DNA from: Aliiroseovarius salicola
Lineage (GTDB): Bacteria; Pseudomonadota; Alphaproteobacteria; Rhodobacterales; Rhodobacteraceae
DNA: 64,000 bases
NCBI RefSeq assembly: GCF_027891095.1
Contig: NZ_JAQIIO010000002.1
Coordinates: 434,001 to 498,000 of the forward strand
Direction of reading: 5' to 3'
Shown here: positions 54,149 through 62,250 of the stretch, piece after piece
Layout of the letters: each line of letters opens with the position of its first letter
Numbering within the stretch: position 1 is the first letter of the stretch
Position numbers and translations under genes: made by a program
Notes under the pieces: model-generated
Seen by the model: the letters and a program-made list of their open reading frames with translations, nothing else
Database searches by the model: none
What the model was told of the DNA's origin: nothing

Positions 54149-54296
54149 CTTCCGTTTGACACGAAAGAGCTTTAGCTGGCAGGCCCATTGTCGAAATCCC
54201 CTCGTTGTATTATTTCGGGTGATAAGGAAGAAAAAAATGCAGATTGGCCACCCGGCAAAAGGGGGCCAGTCTGTGCTAATAAGAACGGGGTAAATC

Positions 54297-55616
54297 ATGT
54301 ATCGTGTGTGGAATTTTGTCGCCACCTATTCGGTGCTGCTGATCGGCGGCGCCCTTATTGCATTGGTTTGGGCCAATATCGACGCCCATTCCTATCATCA
54401 CTTTGTCGAATATCCGCTTCTGTTCAACTCCACCTTCGGAATTGACATTGGCTATTGGGAAAAAGCCTACGGCGAAGGCGCGCAACATTTTGAGTATGGT
54501 GATGTGGAGAAGGTGCTGACGCTTCACTATCTCGTGAATGACATGCTGATGGCGCTGTTCTTTGCCATCGCTGGTAAAGAGGTGTGGGAAGCGGTGATCC
54601 TGAAAAATGGCTCGCTGCGCGGCAAGAAAGCAGCGACACCTCTGTTTGCGACCGCTGGCGGAATGTTCGGTCCCATTGCGGTCTATCTTGGAATTGCGGC
54701 TCTTCTGGGGTCGTCCACTTTTGATGCTGTGGCGCGTGGCTGGGCCATTCCCACGGCAACGGATATCGCGTTTTCATATCTTGTGGGGCGTCTGGTCTTT
54801 GGGGCGGGCCACCCGGCGGTGCGTTTCCTTCTGCTCTTGGCAATTGCAGATGACGCGGCAGGCCTGATCATTCTGGCGATTTTCTATCCGTCTAAGGAGC
54901 TGGCCCCGGAATGGTTGCTTCTGTCGGTCTTTGCTTCGGTTGCCGTATTCTTCTTGTTCAACTGGTTGCCTCGCAAGATGGATGTAGGAGACCAGTTACG
55001 TCGCCGCTCAACATTTGTTCGCAAGCGCCTCGGCTGGATGCCCTATGCCGTTGCCGGTGCGCTGAGCTGGTTTGGCTTTGCCGAGGCTGGCATCCACCCA
55101 GCCCTTGGTCTGTTGCCGGTCGTCCCTGCCATTCCCCATGCGGATCGGGCCTTCGGGATCTTTGCCGAGGCCGAGCAATACCTCAAGGATACGCTAAACC
55201 AGATGGAACATGCGCTTGCTATTCCGGTGGAAATCACCTTGTTCTTCTTTGGCCTTCTGAATGCGGGGGTCGAGTTTAGCGCGATTTCCGCGGCCACCTG
55301 GTTGGTGCTTGCTGGCCTGATTATCGGGAAACCCATAGGCATCCTGCTCTTTGGCTGGTTCGCGGCCTATCCGATGAAGCTGGGCCTGCCCGCCGGGATG
55401 CGAACGATGGATCTGATTGTGATCGGATTTGTCGCGGCCATCGGCTTTACGGTTTCGCTGTTCGTGGCCTCGGTTGCCTTCCCGTCAGGGGCGGTTCAGG
55501 ACGCGGCAAAAATGGGTGCTCTCTTCAGTTTCTCGGCTGTATTCCTATCGTTCATCGCAGGCAAACTGTTGCGAGTTGAGAAACAAAACGGCGAAATTGG
55601 CATGGATCACCACTGA
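54297..55616 (+). CDS. nhaA: Na+/H+ antiporter NhaA (second copy)
   Basis: The 439-residue protein is a longer, diverged NhaA. It has the paired aspartates in LLLLAIADDAAGLIILAIFY and IGFVAAIGFTVSLFVASVAF near the C-terminus. The N-terminal helix region contains NDMLMALFFAIAGKEVWEAV, where most NhaA proteins have GLELKRE. The extra length lies partly in an inserted loop after helix 8. Two terminators follow. Na+ or Li+ efflux is likely, but the different first motif may change ion preference. Confidence 0.9.
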   Translation: MYRVWNFVATYSVLLIGGALIALVWANIDAHSYHHFVEYPLLFNSTFGIDIGYWEKAYGEGAQHFEYGDVEKVLTLHYLVNDMLMALFFAIAGKEVWEAVILKNGSLRGKKAATPLFATAGGMFGPIAVYLGIAALLGSSTFDAVARGWAIPTATDIAFSYLVGRLVFGAGHPAVRFLLLLAIADDAAGLIILAIFYPSKELAPEWLLLSVFASVAVFFLFNWLPRKMDVGDQLRRRSTFVRKRLGWMPYAVAGALSWFGFAEAGIHPALGLLPVVPAIPHADRAFGIFAEAEQYLKDTLNQMEHALAIPVEITLFFFGLLNAGVEFSAISAATWLVLAGLIIGKPIGILLFGWFAAYPMKLGLPAGMRTMDLIVIGFVAAIGFTVSLFVASVAFPSGAVQDAAKMGALFSFSAVFLSFIAGKLLRVEKQNGEIGMDHH

Positions 55617-55630
55617 TTGTTGATGGATGC

Positions 55631-55655
55631 CGGTGTAAATTCACCGGATTTTTGC
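55631..55655 (+). terminator. first of two terminators after the second nhaA
   Basis: CCGGTG (55631-55636) pairs with CACCGG (55643-55648) around TAAATT, followed by ATTTTT. Confidence 0.8.
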
Positions 55656-55666
55656 CAAAAAAATAC

Positions 55667-55704
55667 GCCCAAACCGGTTATGCCCCCGGTTTGGGCGTTT
55701 CATT
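55667..55704 (+). terminator. second terminator after the second nhaA
   Basis: CGCCCAAACCGG (55667-55678) pairs perfectly with CCGGTTTGGGCG (55687-55698), a 12-bp stem with an 8-base loop, followed by TTTCATTTT. Confidence 0.9.
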
Positions 55705-55845
55705 TTGGAAGGGTATCAGACATAATAGCGCCAAAATGGCGGATTAAAGCGCCTCGTTAACCAAGCTCGTGTTATGAGCAAAAAAGCCCACCCGTGTTCC
55801 GAGTTTGGGATGGGCATAGAGGCAAAGCAGTGTCGGAGCGTGTGC

Positions 55846-56505
55846 ATGCTCGAATTCATGAATGTCAGCAAGTCCTTTTGGACAGGCGAAAGGCGTAAGG
55901 TCATCCTAGACAATGCGTCGTTTCGTGTGGATGTGGGCAATTCGCTGGGAATTCTGGCGCAGAACGGTACCGGTAAAACCACCTTGGTCAATATGATGGC
56001 CGGTCTTGAAAAACCGGATGAAGGAGAAGTTCGTCGGGAATGTCGGGTGTCCTTTCCTCTGGGGTTCATGGGAGGAGTCAGCAGCAAGCTCACCGCCAAG
56101 GATAATGCGCGTTATGTGGCGCAGCTCTACGGGCTTGATCCTGATTATATCGAAGCCTTCACCCGTTGGCTTTGCGGGCTTGAGGAATACTATGATTTCC
56201 CGGTGGGCACCTATTCCTCGGGGATGAAATCGCGGTTTACCTTTTCACTGCTGCTGGCGCTGGATTTCGACATCTATCTGATTGACGAAGGGATGCCGCA
56301 AACCACCGATGCCGAGTTTAATCGCAAAGCCGGTGATGTGCTAAATGAACGCCTGCAAAACTCAACCGTGATCATCGTCTCGCATCAGGCCAAGACGATT
56401 GAAAAGTTTTGCAGGTCGGCTGCCGTTCTACGGGATGGCAAGTTTTACATGTTTGATACCTTGGAAGAGGCGAAGCAACTTTATGACTACGAAACCCAAG
56501 GCTAA
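55846..56505 (+). CDS. kpsT: capsule polysaccharide ABC transporter ATP-binding protein (KpsT family)
   Basis: The 219-residue ATPase is the right length for KpsT. Walker A is unusual, AQNGTGKTT instead of GxNGAGKST; the signature is SSGMKSRF (the SGM form of KpsT), and Walker B is FDIYLIDEGMPQ. MLEFMNVSKSFWTGERRKVI is a standard KpsT start; the frame open upstream to 55774 is not used. It powers export of capsule or Kdo-linked polysaccharide with a KpsM permease, but no kpsM lies in the window. The kpsE-type gene overlaps by 23 bp. Confidence 0.9.
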   Translation: MLEFMNVSKSFWTGERRKVILDNASFRVDVGNSLGILAQNGTGKTTLVNMMAGLEKPDEGEVRRECRVSFPLGFMGGVSSKLTAKDNARYVAQLYGLDPDYIEAFTRWLCGLEEYYDFPVGTYSSGMKSRFTFSLLLALDFDIYLIDEGMPQTTDAEFNRKAGDVLNERLQNSTVIIVSHQAKTIEKFCRSAAVLRDGKFYMFDTLEEAKQLYDYETQG

Positions 56506-58159
56506 GAAATTCCGCATTCGTCGCTCATCTGCGGCCTCTGAGATCCAGACGGATCTCACCGAAGGCGCGCCCGCGGCAAATACGCCACGGCCCGCTGCCT
56601 CGGTGCGCCCACAACCGGCGCAGGATCATGTAACGCCACGCAAGCTCAACCCGATGGAAGAGGCCGCATTGGAGCCGCATGAAGACGGGTTTCCTGATCG
56701 CAAATTTGCCACCGCAACCGATGTTGGCAGCAATGCCTCTGCCGAAGAAGATATTTTGGCGATCCGCAATGAGGGGCTGACCGGTCGGCAACTTCGCATG
56801 GCCCGACGTGTCGCCCAGAAACATGGCATTTCCGCGAACTCGGACTACGATGCGGTTCGCCAGTTGCGCAAAGCGGGGATTGATCCGTTTCAGCGTGCGG
56901 CAATGCTGGACCTGGTTGCACCTGATGGCGGGGACAAGAATGAGGAAGAGGTCAAGCTTCCGCAGACTGTAGACAAGCCGAAATTGCCGGGTCCACAGGT
57001 TTTTGACGCAGCTGATCGGGCCCAGGCGATCATGGATATCCAGATGGGAATCGTCCAGCGTCGCCGCAGAAAGCTCCTGATGTTGGTCACGCGTTTGGCC
57101 TTTTTCGTGCTGCTGCCCACAATTCTGGTTGGATATTATTACCACAATATCGCGTCACCGATGTATGCGACCAAGTCGGAATTCATCATCCAGCAAGCTG
57201 ATGGGGCCGGCGGGAGCGGGCTGGGTGGGCTTTTCGCCGGATCCGGGCTGGCCACCTCGCAAGATTCCATCACTGTCCAAAGCTATCTCAGTTCCCGCGA
57301 TGCAATGCTGAGATTGGATCAGGATTTTGGGTTTAAGCAGGCCTTCACCGCCGATGGCATAGATTCCATCCAACGCATGCCAGAAAATGCCAGCAATGAA
57401 GAAGCCTATAAAACTTACAAGAAAAACATATTGATTGGCTATGATCCGACAGAAGGCATCATACGAATGGAGGTTGTCGCGCCGACAGCTTCACTTAGTC
57501 AGAAGTTTTCTCAGGCGCTGATCGGATATGCGGAAGCGCGGGTTGATAATCTCTCTCAACGTTTGCGCAATGACCAGATGAAAGGATCGCACGAAACCTA
57601 TGAAGAGGCTGAACGCGATATGCTGGCGGCTCAGGATGAAGTGCTGCGTCTGCAAGAAGAGCTTGGCGTGTTTGATGCCACTACGGATGCTTCGGCTTTG
57701 ATGGGGCAGATCAACGGGTTTGAAGCCCAAGTGCGGGAAAAGACGCTGAGTTTGCAACAGCTGCTCGACAACCCCCGCCCGAACAAGGCGCGGGTGGATG
57801 GTATACGTGGCGATATCAAGCGATTGGAAACTCTGATCGCCGAATTGCGGGATGAGTTGACGGTAGGTGGGGCCGAAGGGTCACTTGCGTCCGTCAGTGC
57901 CAGGCTGCGTGTGGCCCAGACCAATCTGGAAACCCGCGTGATGTTGATGCAGCAGTCTTTGCAACAATTGGAGACCGCCCGGATCGAGGCCAACAAACAA
58001 ACCCGCTATCTGGAACTTGGTGTTAACCCGGTTGCACCAGACGAACCGACCTACCCGAGAAAGTTTGAAAACACTGTTCTGGCGTTCCTGATCTTTTCCG
58101 GGATCTACCTGGTCCTGTCACTGACGTTCTCGGTGCTGCGCGAGCAGGTCTCTGCCTGA
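56483..58159 (+). CDS. kpsE: capsule export inner-membrane periplasmic auxiliary protein (KpsE family)
   Basis: The 558-residue protein is longer than KpsE of E. coli (about 380). A cytoplasmic N-terminal region of about 195 residues is mostly disordered and proline-rich, with one conserved-looking helical unit, [17 protein letters not shown] (99-115). Transmembrane helix 1 is at about 199-221; a periplasmic coiled-coil region follows (about 370-520); transmembrane helix 2 lies near the C-terminus ([17 protein letters not shown]). It belongs to the polysaccharide co-polymerase group and links inner and outer membrane export parts. Confidence 0.88.
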   Translation: MTTKPKAKKFRIRRSSAASEIQTDLTEGAPAANTPRPAASVRPQPAQDHVTPRKLNPMEEAALEPHEDGFPDRKFATATDVGSNASAEEDILAIRNEGLTGRQLRMARRVAQKHGISANSDYDAVRQLRKAGIDPFQRAAMLDLVAPDGGDKNEEEVKLPQTVDKPKLPGPQVFDAADRAQAIMDIQMGIVQRRRRKLLMLVTRLAFFVLLPTILVGYYYHNIASPMYATKSEFIIQQADGAGGSGLGGLFAGSGLATSQDSITVQSYLSSRDAMLRLDQDFGFKQAFTADGIDSIQRMPENASNEEAYKTYKKNILIGYDPTEGIIRMEVVAPTASLSQKFSQALIGYAEARVDNLSQRLRNDQMKGSHETYEEAERDMLAAQDEVLRLQEELGVFDATTDASALMGQINGFEAQVREKTLSLQQLLDNPRPNKARVDGIRGDIKRLETLIAELRDELTVGGAEGSLASVSARLRVAQTNLETRVMLMQQSLQQLETARIEANKQTRYLELGVNPVAPDEPTYPRKFENTVLAFLIFSGIYLVLSLTFSVLREQVSA

Positions 58160-58160
58160 T

Positions 58161-58994
58161 ATGCGCGTTGTGGACCTTGGCGCGGTGCAGATCAGCAATA
58201 CTCTGCCGTTGACGGTCATTGCCGGGCCTTGCCAGCTTGAAGGGCTAGACCAAGCGCTGATGATTGGTGAACATATGGCTGAGATCTGTGCAAGGCATGG
58301 GCTGGGCTATGTGTTCAAAGCGTCATTTGACAAGGCCAACCGCACCTCGCTGACCGGTCCGCGAGGGCCGGGGCTCGAGGAAGGGTTGCACCTCCTGTCA
58401 GAGGTCAAGACGCAGCTGGGTGTTCCGATCCTGACCGATGTACATGAGCCTGCCCAATGCGCCACCGTGGCCGAGGTGGCGGATGTCCTGCAAATCCCGG
58501 CCTTTCTGTGCCGCCAGACCGATCTCCTGATTGCTGCGGCGCAAACCGGACGGGTGGTGAATGTGAAAAAGGGCCAGTTTCTTGCTCCTTGGGATATGGA
58601 GCATGTGGTTGGAAAACTGTCCAGGTCTGGCCACAATCAGATCATGCTCACCGAACGCGGCACGTCATTTGGATATAACACCCTGGTGGCCGACATGCGC
58701 AGCCTGCCCGCGATGGCGCGCTTGGGATATCCGGTGATCATGGATGCAACACATGCGGTACAGATGCCGGGCGGGCAGGGTGAGGCAAGCGGTGGCCAGC
58801 GCGAGTATGCTCCTGTTCTGGCCCGCGCAGCCGTGGCGCTTGGCATTGCCGGTATCTTCATCGAAACCCACCCCGACCCTGATGCCGCTCTCTCTGATGG
58901 TCCAAATATGATTCCGCTGCAGGAGATGGCTCAACTGATCGAAGAGCTTTCCGAATTTGACCGCCTCGCCAAGAAATTCCGGATCTCGGTCTGA
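58161..58994 (+). CDS. kdsA: 2-dehydro-3-deoxyphosphooctonate aldolase (Kdo-8-phosphate synthase)
   Basis: The 277-residue enzyme condenses arabinose-5-phosphate with phosphoenolpyruvate. [10 protein letters not shown] (residues 20-29), [12 protein letters not shown] (about 53-64), LTDVHEP and [12 protein letters not shown] are the conserved active-site blocks. It supplies Kdo for lipopolysaccharide and for group 2 type capsules. Its start is 1 bp after the kpsE stop, so it is in the export operon. A cysteine in AGPCQ is at the metal-binding position of metal-dependent KdsA. Confidence 0.95.
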   Translation: MRVVDLGAVQISNTLPLTVIAGPCQLEGLDQALMIGEHMAEICARHGLGYVFKASFDKANRTSLTGPRGPGLEEGLHLLSEVKTQLGVPILTDVHEPAQCATVAEVADVLQIPAFLCRQTDLLIAAAQTGRVVNVKKGQFLAPWDMEHVVGKLSRSGHNQIMLTERGTSFGYNTLVADMRSLPAMARLGYPVIMDATHAVQMPGGQGEASGGQREYAPVLARAAVALGIAGIFIETHPDPDAALSDGPNMIPLQEMAQLIEELSEFDRLAKKFRISV

Positions 58995-59216
58995 TCGGAT
59001 AATCCCGATTTCCCATTAAGCAAAGCGGCTCATAATGGGCCTGGGTTGTTGCCTATTCTACATGGGCTTATCAAATCCGATAGCTAATCTCTATCGACAC
59101 TTCCGTTTGATTTTATGGCGCGCGCGCGGGTGCGATAGGAAAGTCAATTTTTCCGATTTTTGCGTTATTTTGGGGTTGCGCCCTATTCGTGCTTTGGTTA
59201 CTTACACGCCCACTGC

Positions 59217-59291
59217 TGGGGTGTAGCCAAGTGGTAAGGCAACTGTTTTTGGTACAGTGTACCGTAGGTTCGAATCCTACCACCCCAGCCA
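59217..59291 (+). tRNA. tRNA-Gln(UUG)
   Basis: The 7-bp acceptor stem TGGGGTG/CACCCCA, a D-arm with AGCCAAGTGGTAAGGC, the anticodon loop TTTTGGT with anticodon TTG, and T-arm GTAGGTTCGAATCCTAC are all present. Discriminator G and an encoded CCA end the gene. The 3' part, from the T-arm onward, is repeated at the right edge of the window. Confidence 0.97.
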
Positions 59292-59325
59292 CTTTCATGA
59301 AGACTTGAAACTAAAGATTGCTAAG
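59268..59325 (+). repeat. left direct repeat (attL-like) at the tRNA-Gln 3' end
   Basis: Fifty-eight bases from the T-loop of tRNA-Gln through 34 bp beyond the gene are identical to 63943-64000. The first mismatch is at 59267/63942 on the left. The right limit cannot be seen because the window ends. Confidence 0.9.
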
Positions 59326-59589
59326 GTGATCTCTGGACGTCGTTGCCCCAGATGGGGCCACAGGTGTCTGATCAGGAAGGTCATACTGGGGTGGCTGGGG
59401 TTGGTTTGAAGGCACACTGCGGTCTTCATTCAATATCCGCGACTTGGACGACGGAATATTTTGAAACGAAGATGTATCTTCTGTTAGTTTAAAACATAGG
59501 ATGGATCGAACATATCAGTGTATAAACCGCCCCAATTTAGGCACTTAGGATAAACACCTCCAGATGTGGGGGCAGGGCAGGATATTCGA
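59292..59589 (+). other. noncoding flank of tRNA-Gln
   Basis: About 300 bp without a gene. GCCCCAGATGGGGC (59344-59357) forms a small palindrome just after the repeat, and its counterpart is recognisable at 61982-61996. The remainder is AT-richer than the upstream chromosome and presumably holds the promoter of the polyamine-binding gene. Confidence 0.6.
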
Positions 59590-60687
59590 ATGAGAATTGT
59601 CAATCTCGGGCGCATCATTGCAGTGATCGCAACTACGCTTTCATCTCAAGTTCTAGTGGCCGAAGAGCAGGTTCTGAACGTTTCTAATTGGGATGGGTAT
59701 TTCGGCGAAACCACGCTGGCGGATTTTACTGCGGAGACGGGGATTGCGGTCAACTACAGTCCCTTTGATGCTGCTGAAACGCTTGAGACAAAGCTGCTTG
59801 CCGGAGGCAGCCAGTATGATGTGGTGTTTCCTTCATCATATATGCTGGCCCGCTTGCATCCAATCGGAGTGTTTCAGCAATTGGTTCACAGCTCCCTGTC
59901 CAACTGGGAAAACCTAGACGATGAATTCCTGCGTATCCTGAGAAAGGTTGATCCCGGCAACACCTTTGCCGCGCCATACATGCGTGGTACGTCAGGAGTG
60001 GTCTATAGTAAAGGAGCCGTTGCCAAGCGGATACCTGATGCCCCGATTGACAGCTGGGATATGGTTTTCAATCCTGATGTAGCTTCGAAACTCGCCGATT
60101 GTGGTGTCTTTTTTATGGATGCGCCCGGTGAGGTGGTATCGGCAGCGCTCAACTATATCGGCAAAGATCCAAACAGCAAAAATGAGGATGATCTGAACGA
60201 GGCGATGGACATGCTGGCTGCGGTCAGGCCTTACGTTCGTCATTTCAATAACAGCCATATTATCGACGAACTGGCAAAGAGTGAGATCTGCGTGGCTCTA
60301 ACCTATAGCGGGGACGCCGCCACCGCTGCGTGGCGCGCCGAAGAGGCAGGATTGGAAACTGATCTCGCGTATTCGATACCACGTGAAGGGGCGGAGATCT
60401 GGTTTGACGTGATGGCAATCCCTGCAGATGCGCCTCATCCGGATAACGCTCATAAGTTCATCAACTTCCTGATGCGCCCTGACGTCATCGCAGATGTGAC
60501 CAACAACGTCTATTACGCAAATGCGATCAGCGCTTCACTTCCTTTCGTCTCGGATGAAATCAAGACGGATCCGCAAATCTATCCGGCGGATGCTACGGTT
60601 GGAAAACTGTTCACACTGTCACCGCATACATCAGACTTCCTGAGGATGCGGCAGCGGGCCTGGACAGAATTCAAGTATGGCGAGTAG
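59590..60687 (+). CDS. orphan spermidine/putrescine-binding protein (PotF/PotD family)
   Basis: The 365-residue product starts MRIVNLGRIIAVIATTLSSQ, a signal peptide cleaved near VLVA. LNVSNWDGYFGE, FPSSYMLARL, the LTYSGDAATA block and AEIWFDVMAIPADAP match the aromatic and acidic ligand residues of PotF, which binds putrescine or spermidine in the periplasm. The ATG 59590 follows AGGA; an upstream ATG at 59566 is less likely. No ABC permease or ATPase genes are adjacent. It ends 2 bp from the convergent XRE regulator. Confidence 0.85.
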   Translation: MRIVNLGRIIAVIATTLSSQVLVAEEQVLNVSNWDGYFGETTLADFTAETGIAVNYSPFDAAETLETKLLAGGSQYDVVFPSSYMLARLHPIGVFQQLVHSSLSNWENLDDEFLRILRKVDPGNTFAAPYMRGTSGVVYSKGAVAKRIPDAPIDSWDMVFNPDVASKLADCGVFFMDAPGEVVSAALNYIGKDPNSKNEDDLNEAMDMLAAVRPYVRHFNNSHIIDELAKSEICVALTYSGDAATAAWRAEEAGLETDLAYSIPREGAEIWFDVMAIPADAPHPDNAHKFINFLMRPDVIADVTNNVYYANAISASLPFVSDEIKTDPQIYPADATVGKLFTLSPHTSDFLRMRQRAWTEFKYGE

Positions 60688-60689
60688 GG

Positions 60690-61442
60690 TCAGTCTTTTC
60701 GCGGAATTGAAGAGAGCATAGAGAAGGCCTCCTCCATCTCATATCCTGCTTCTACGAGTTTGCGCAGCCGAAACATCTGGATTTCACGGTTCATCGCGTG
60801 CTTGGCGTCTTCACAATATTTCTCAAAACTTGGGCAGCCACTTCGCACATAAATATTCCGGGAGATCTCGATCCGGTCGGTGTCAGTATCATACCAACTC
60901 GTGAATCCTTCTAGCCAGTCGTTATTCCTCGATGAAGCTAAAATAAGGGTGCCCATTCCAAGCGGCGGTTCCCACTCCTGTGTGAAAATGGTGCCGATTA
61001 CAACGTTTCTAAATACTTTCGTAGTATCAAACGCTTCGGTGCGTTCTTCGTCCGTAGTTTCGACCACGGCTTTACCAGTGACTTGACTTCCATGTTGGAA
61101 AAACTCCACTGCCTCTTCCACCAAATAGGGTGGTTTCCCATGGTCAGTCTCCACAAAATATGATGTCCATTTTCCTTCAACAGAAATCACATAATCGTTC
61201 TTTTTTTCCGATAGCTCTGAGGCGAAATACCGTTCAATTGGCTGCTCAAGCACTGCCGCCATGCGCTGCAATGAGGTTTTGATAATCCTGTGACCCTGTT
61301 CCGCACGACGCACGGTAACCAAGGAAACCGAAGCACAGGCCGCACTGAATGAGGATTGAGTATATCCTGCCGCTTTTCTGTCAGCCTTGAGTAGAGCTCC
61401 GTTGACAAGAACTGATGGGTGGACACTGGCGGTTTCTGACAT
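60690..61442 (-). CDS. XRE-family helix-turn-helix regulator with unknown C-terminal domain
   Basis: The 250-residue protein has an N-terminal helix-turn-helix (about residues 14-70): LLKADRKAAGYTQSSFSAACASVSLVTVRRAEQG, where the second and third helices are clear. Residues 80-250 form a domain I do not recognise, with KWTSYFVETD, FTQEWEPPLGMGTLILAS and SWYDTDTDRIEISRN strands, possibly a ligand sensor. It converges on the polyamine-binding gene and may regulate it, although the operator-like repeat lies at its own promoter. Confidence 0.75.
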   Translation of the reverse strand: MSETASVHPSVLVNGALLKADRKAAGYTQSSFSAACASVSLVTVRRAEQGHRIIKTSLQRMAAVLEQPIERYFASELSEKKNDYVISVEGKWTSYFVETDHGKPPYLVEEAVEFFQHGSQVTGKAVVETTDEERTEAFDTTKVFRNVVIGTIFTQEWEPPLGMGTLILASSRNNDWLEGFTSWYDTDTDRIEISRNIYVRSGCPSFEKYCEDAKHAMNREIQMFRLRKLVEAGYEMEEAFSMLSSIPRKD

Positions 61443-61475
61443 GCGAGTCGAGCCCCAACTGAGTAATTAGTGATT

Positions 61476-61495
61476 ATCATTGTATTATTAATGAT
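61476..61495. promoter_or_regulatory. operator-like inverted repeat upstream of the XRE gene
   Basis: ATCATT (61476-61481) and AATGAT (61490-61495) are perfect inverted arms with an 8-bp AT-rich spacer, 34 bp before the XRE start codon on its strand. An autoregulatory site is likely but inferred. Confidence 0.5.
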
Positions 61496-61725
61496 CAATA
61501 ACTTCAATCTACAGTATTGGGTGATCATAGGATGAGTGCGACCCAGATGAAACCTTCGGCTAAACTTAATAACTGTGAGTGAGTGGCGTGGGAGTCTTCG
61601 ATCAATTCCCGTGATCGTAAAGGGTTTCACGAGTTTTCACGAAAATGGCTTTTAAAACTTCTGACGGTCATCGCATTGCTACGGCAGGTGATGGCCGTCA
61701 ATTTTTGATGGTGTGGTAGGGCATA

Positions 61726-61770
61726 GTCGGAGGAAACAAACTTCGAGCGGGCAGGGTCCACGCTTCCGTC
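61726..61770 (+). repeat. relic of an IS6-type left end
   Basis: GTCGGAGGAAACAAACTTCG then AGCGGGCAGGGTCCACGCTTCCGTC is similar to the 50 bp immediately before the IS6 transposase start at 63773 and to 63664-63716. No transposase follows it here. Confidence 0.5.
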
Positions 61771-61902
61771 TTTAACCACTTCAATCAGGATCGTAGCCTG
61801 TCAAATAGAGATCAATTCAAGCTCGATCGAACCGTCGCTCTTACCGAGTGGCGCAGTCTCTGCGCGGGATAAGGGACAGTCATGCTGGCCAAGCTGAGAC
61901 TG

Positions 61903-62000
61903 GTTCGAATTTGTCTGACACCACAGCCACTTTCAAATAACCATGATGCTAAGGCATGCTAGGGCTGTATCTGGTTGCCGCTGCCCCAGTTGGGGGCCCG
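61903..62000 (+). repeat. diverged copy of the tRNA-end/attachment sequence
   Basis: GGTTCGAAT, then CAGCCACTTT, then ATGCTAGGGCTGTATCTGG and GCTGCCCCAGTTGGGG correspond in order and spacing to the tRNA-Gln T-arm, CCA end and 60 bp beyond it at 59267-59360. Similarity is imperfect, roughly like an old or foreign tRNA end. Confidence 0.6.
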
Positions 62001-62250
62001 GTTTGAGGGGTGTGGGGTTGTTTCGCGGGTCTGGCTGCGGCGGGTTGGGATTGGTCTGGGTGTGCATATTGAGGGCAGGCAGCCAACATCACTTACCTTG
62101 ACTAGATTTCAGGAAGAAATGGTGAAACAGAATGTTTCTGCTTCCTGAAATTTACCTTTTGACAAATTTTTGCCATATTCTGGTACTCTTATTGCCTTGG
62201 ATCCGCGGATTTTGTCTGGGTGAGGGCATAAATTTGAACGGATAAAAACG

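Larger units (their letters stand above)
61443..62250. other. 808-bp gene-free region with regulatory and mobile-DNA relics
   Basis: No convincing reading frame exists here. It holds an operator-like inverted repeat (61476-61495), an IS-end-like sequence (61726-61770), a diverged copy of the tRNA-end/attachment sequence (61903-62000) and the upstream region of the RTX-protein gene. Confidence 0.6.
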
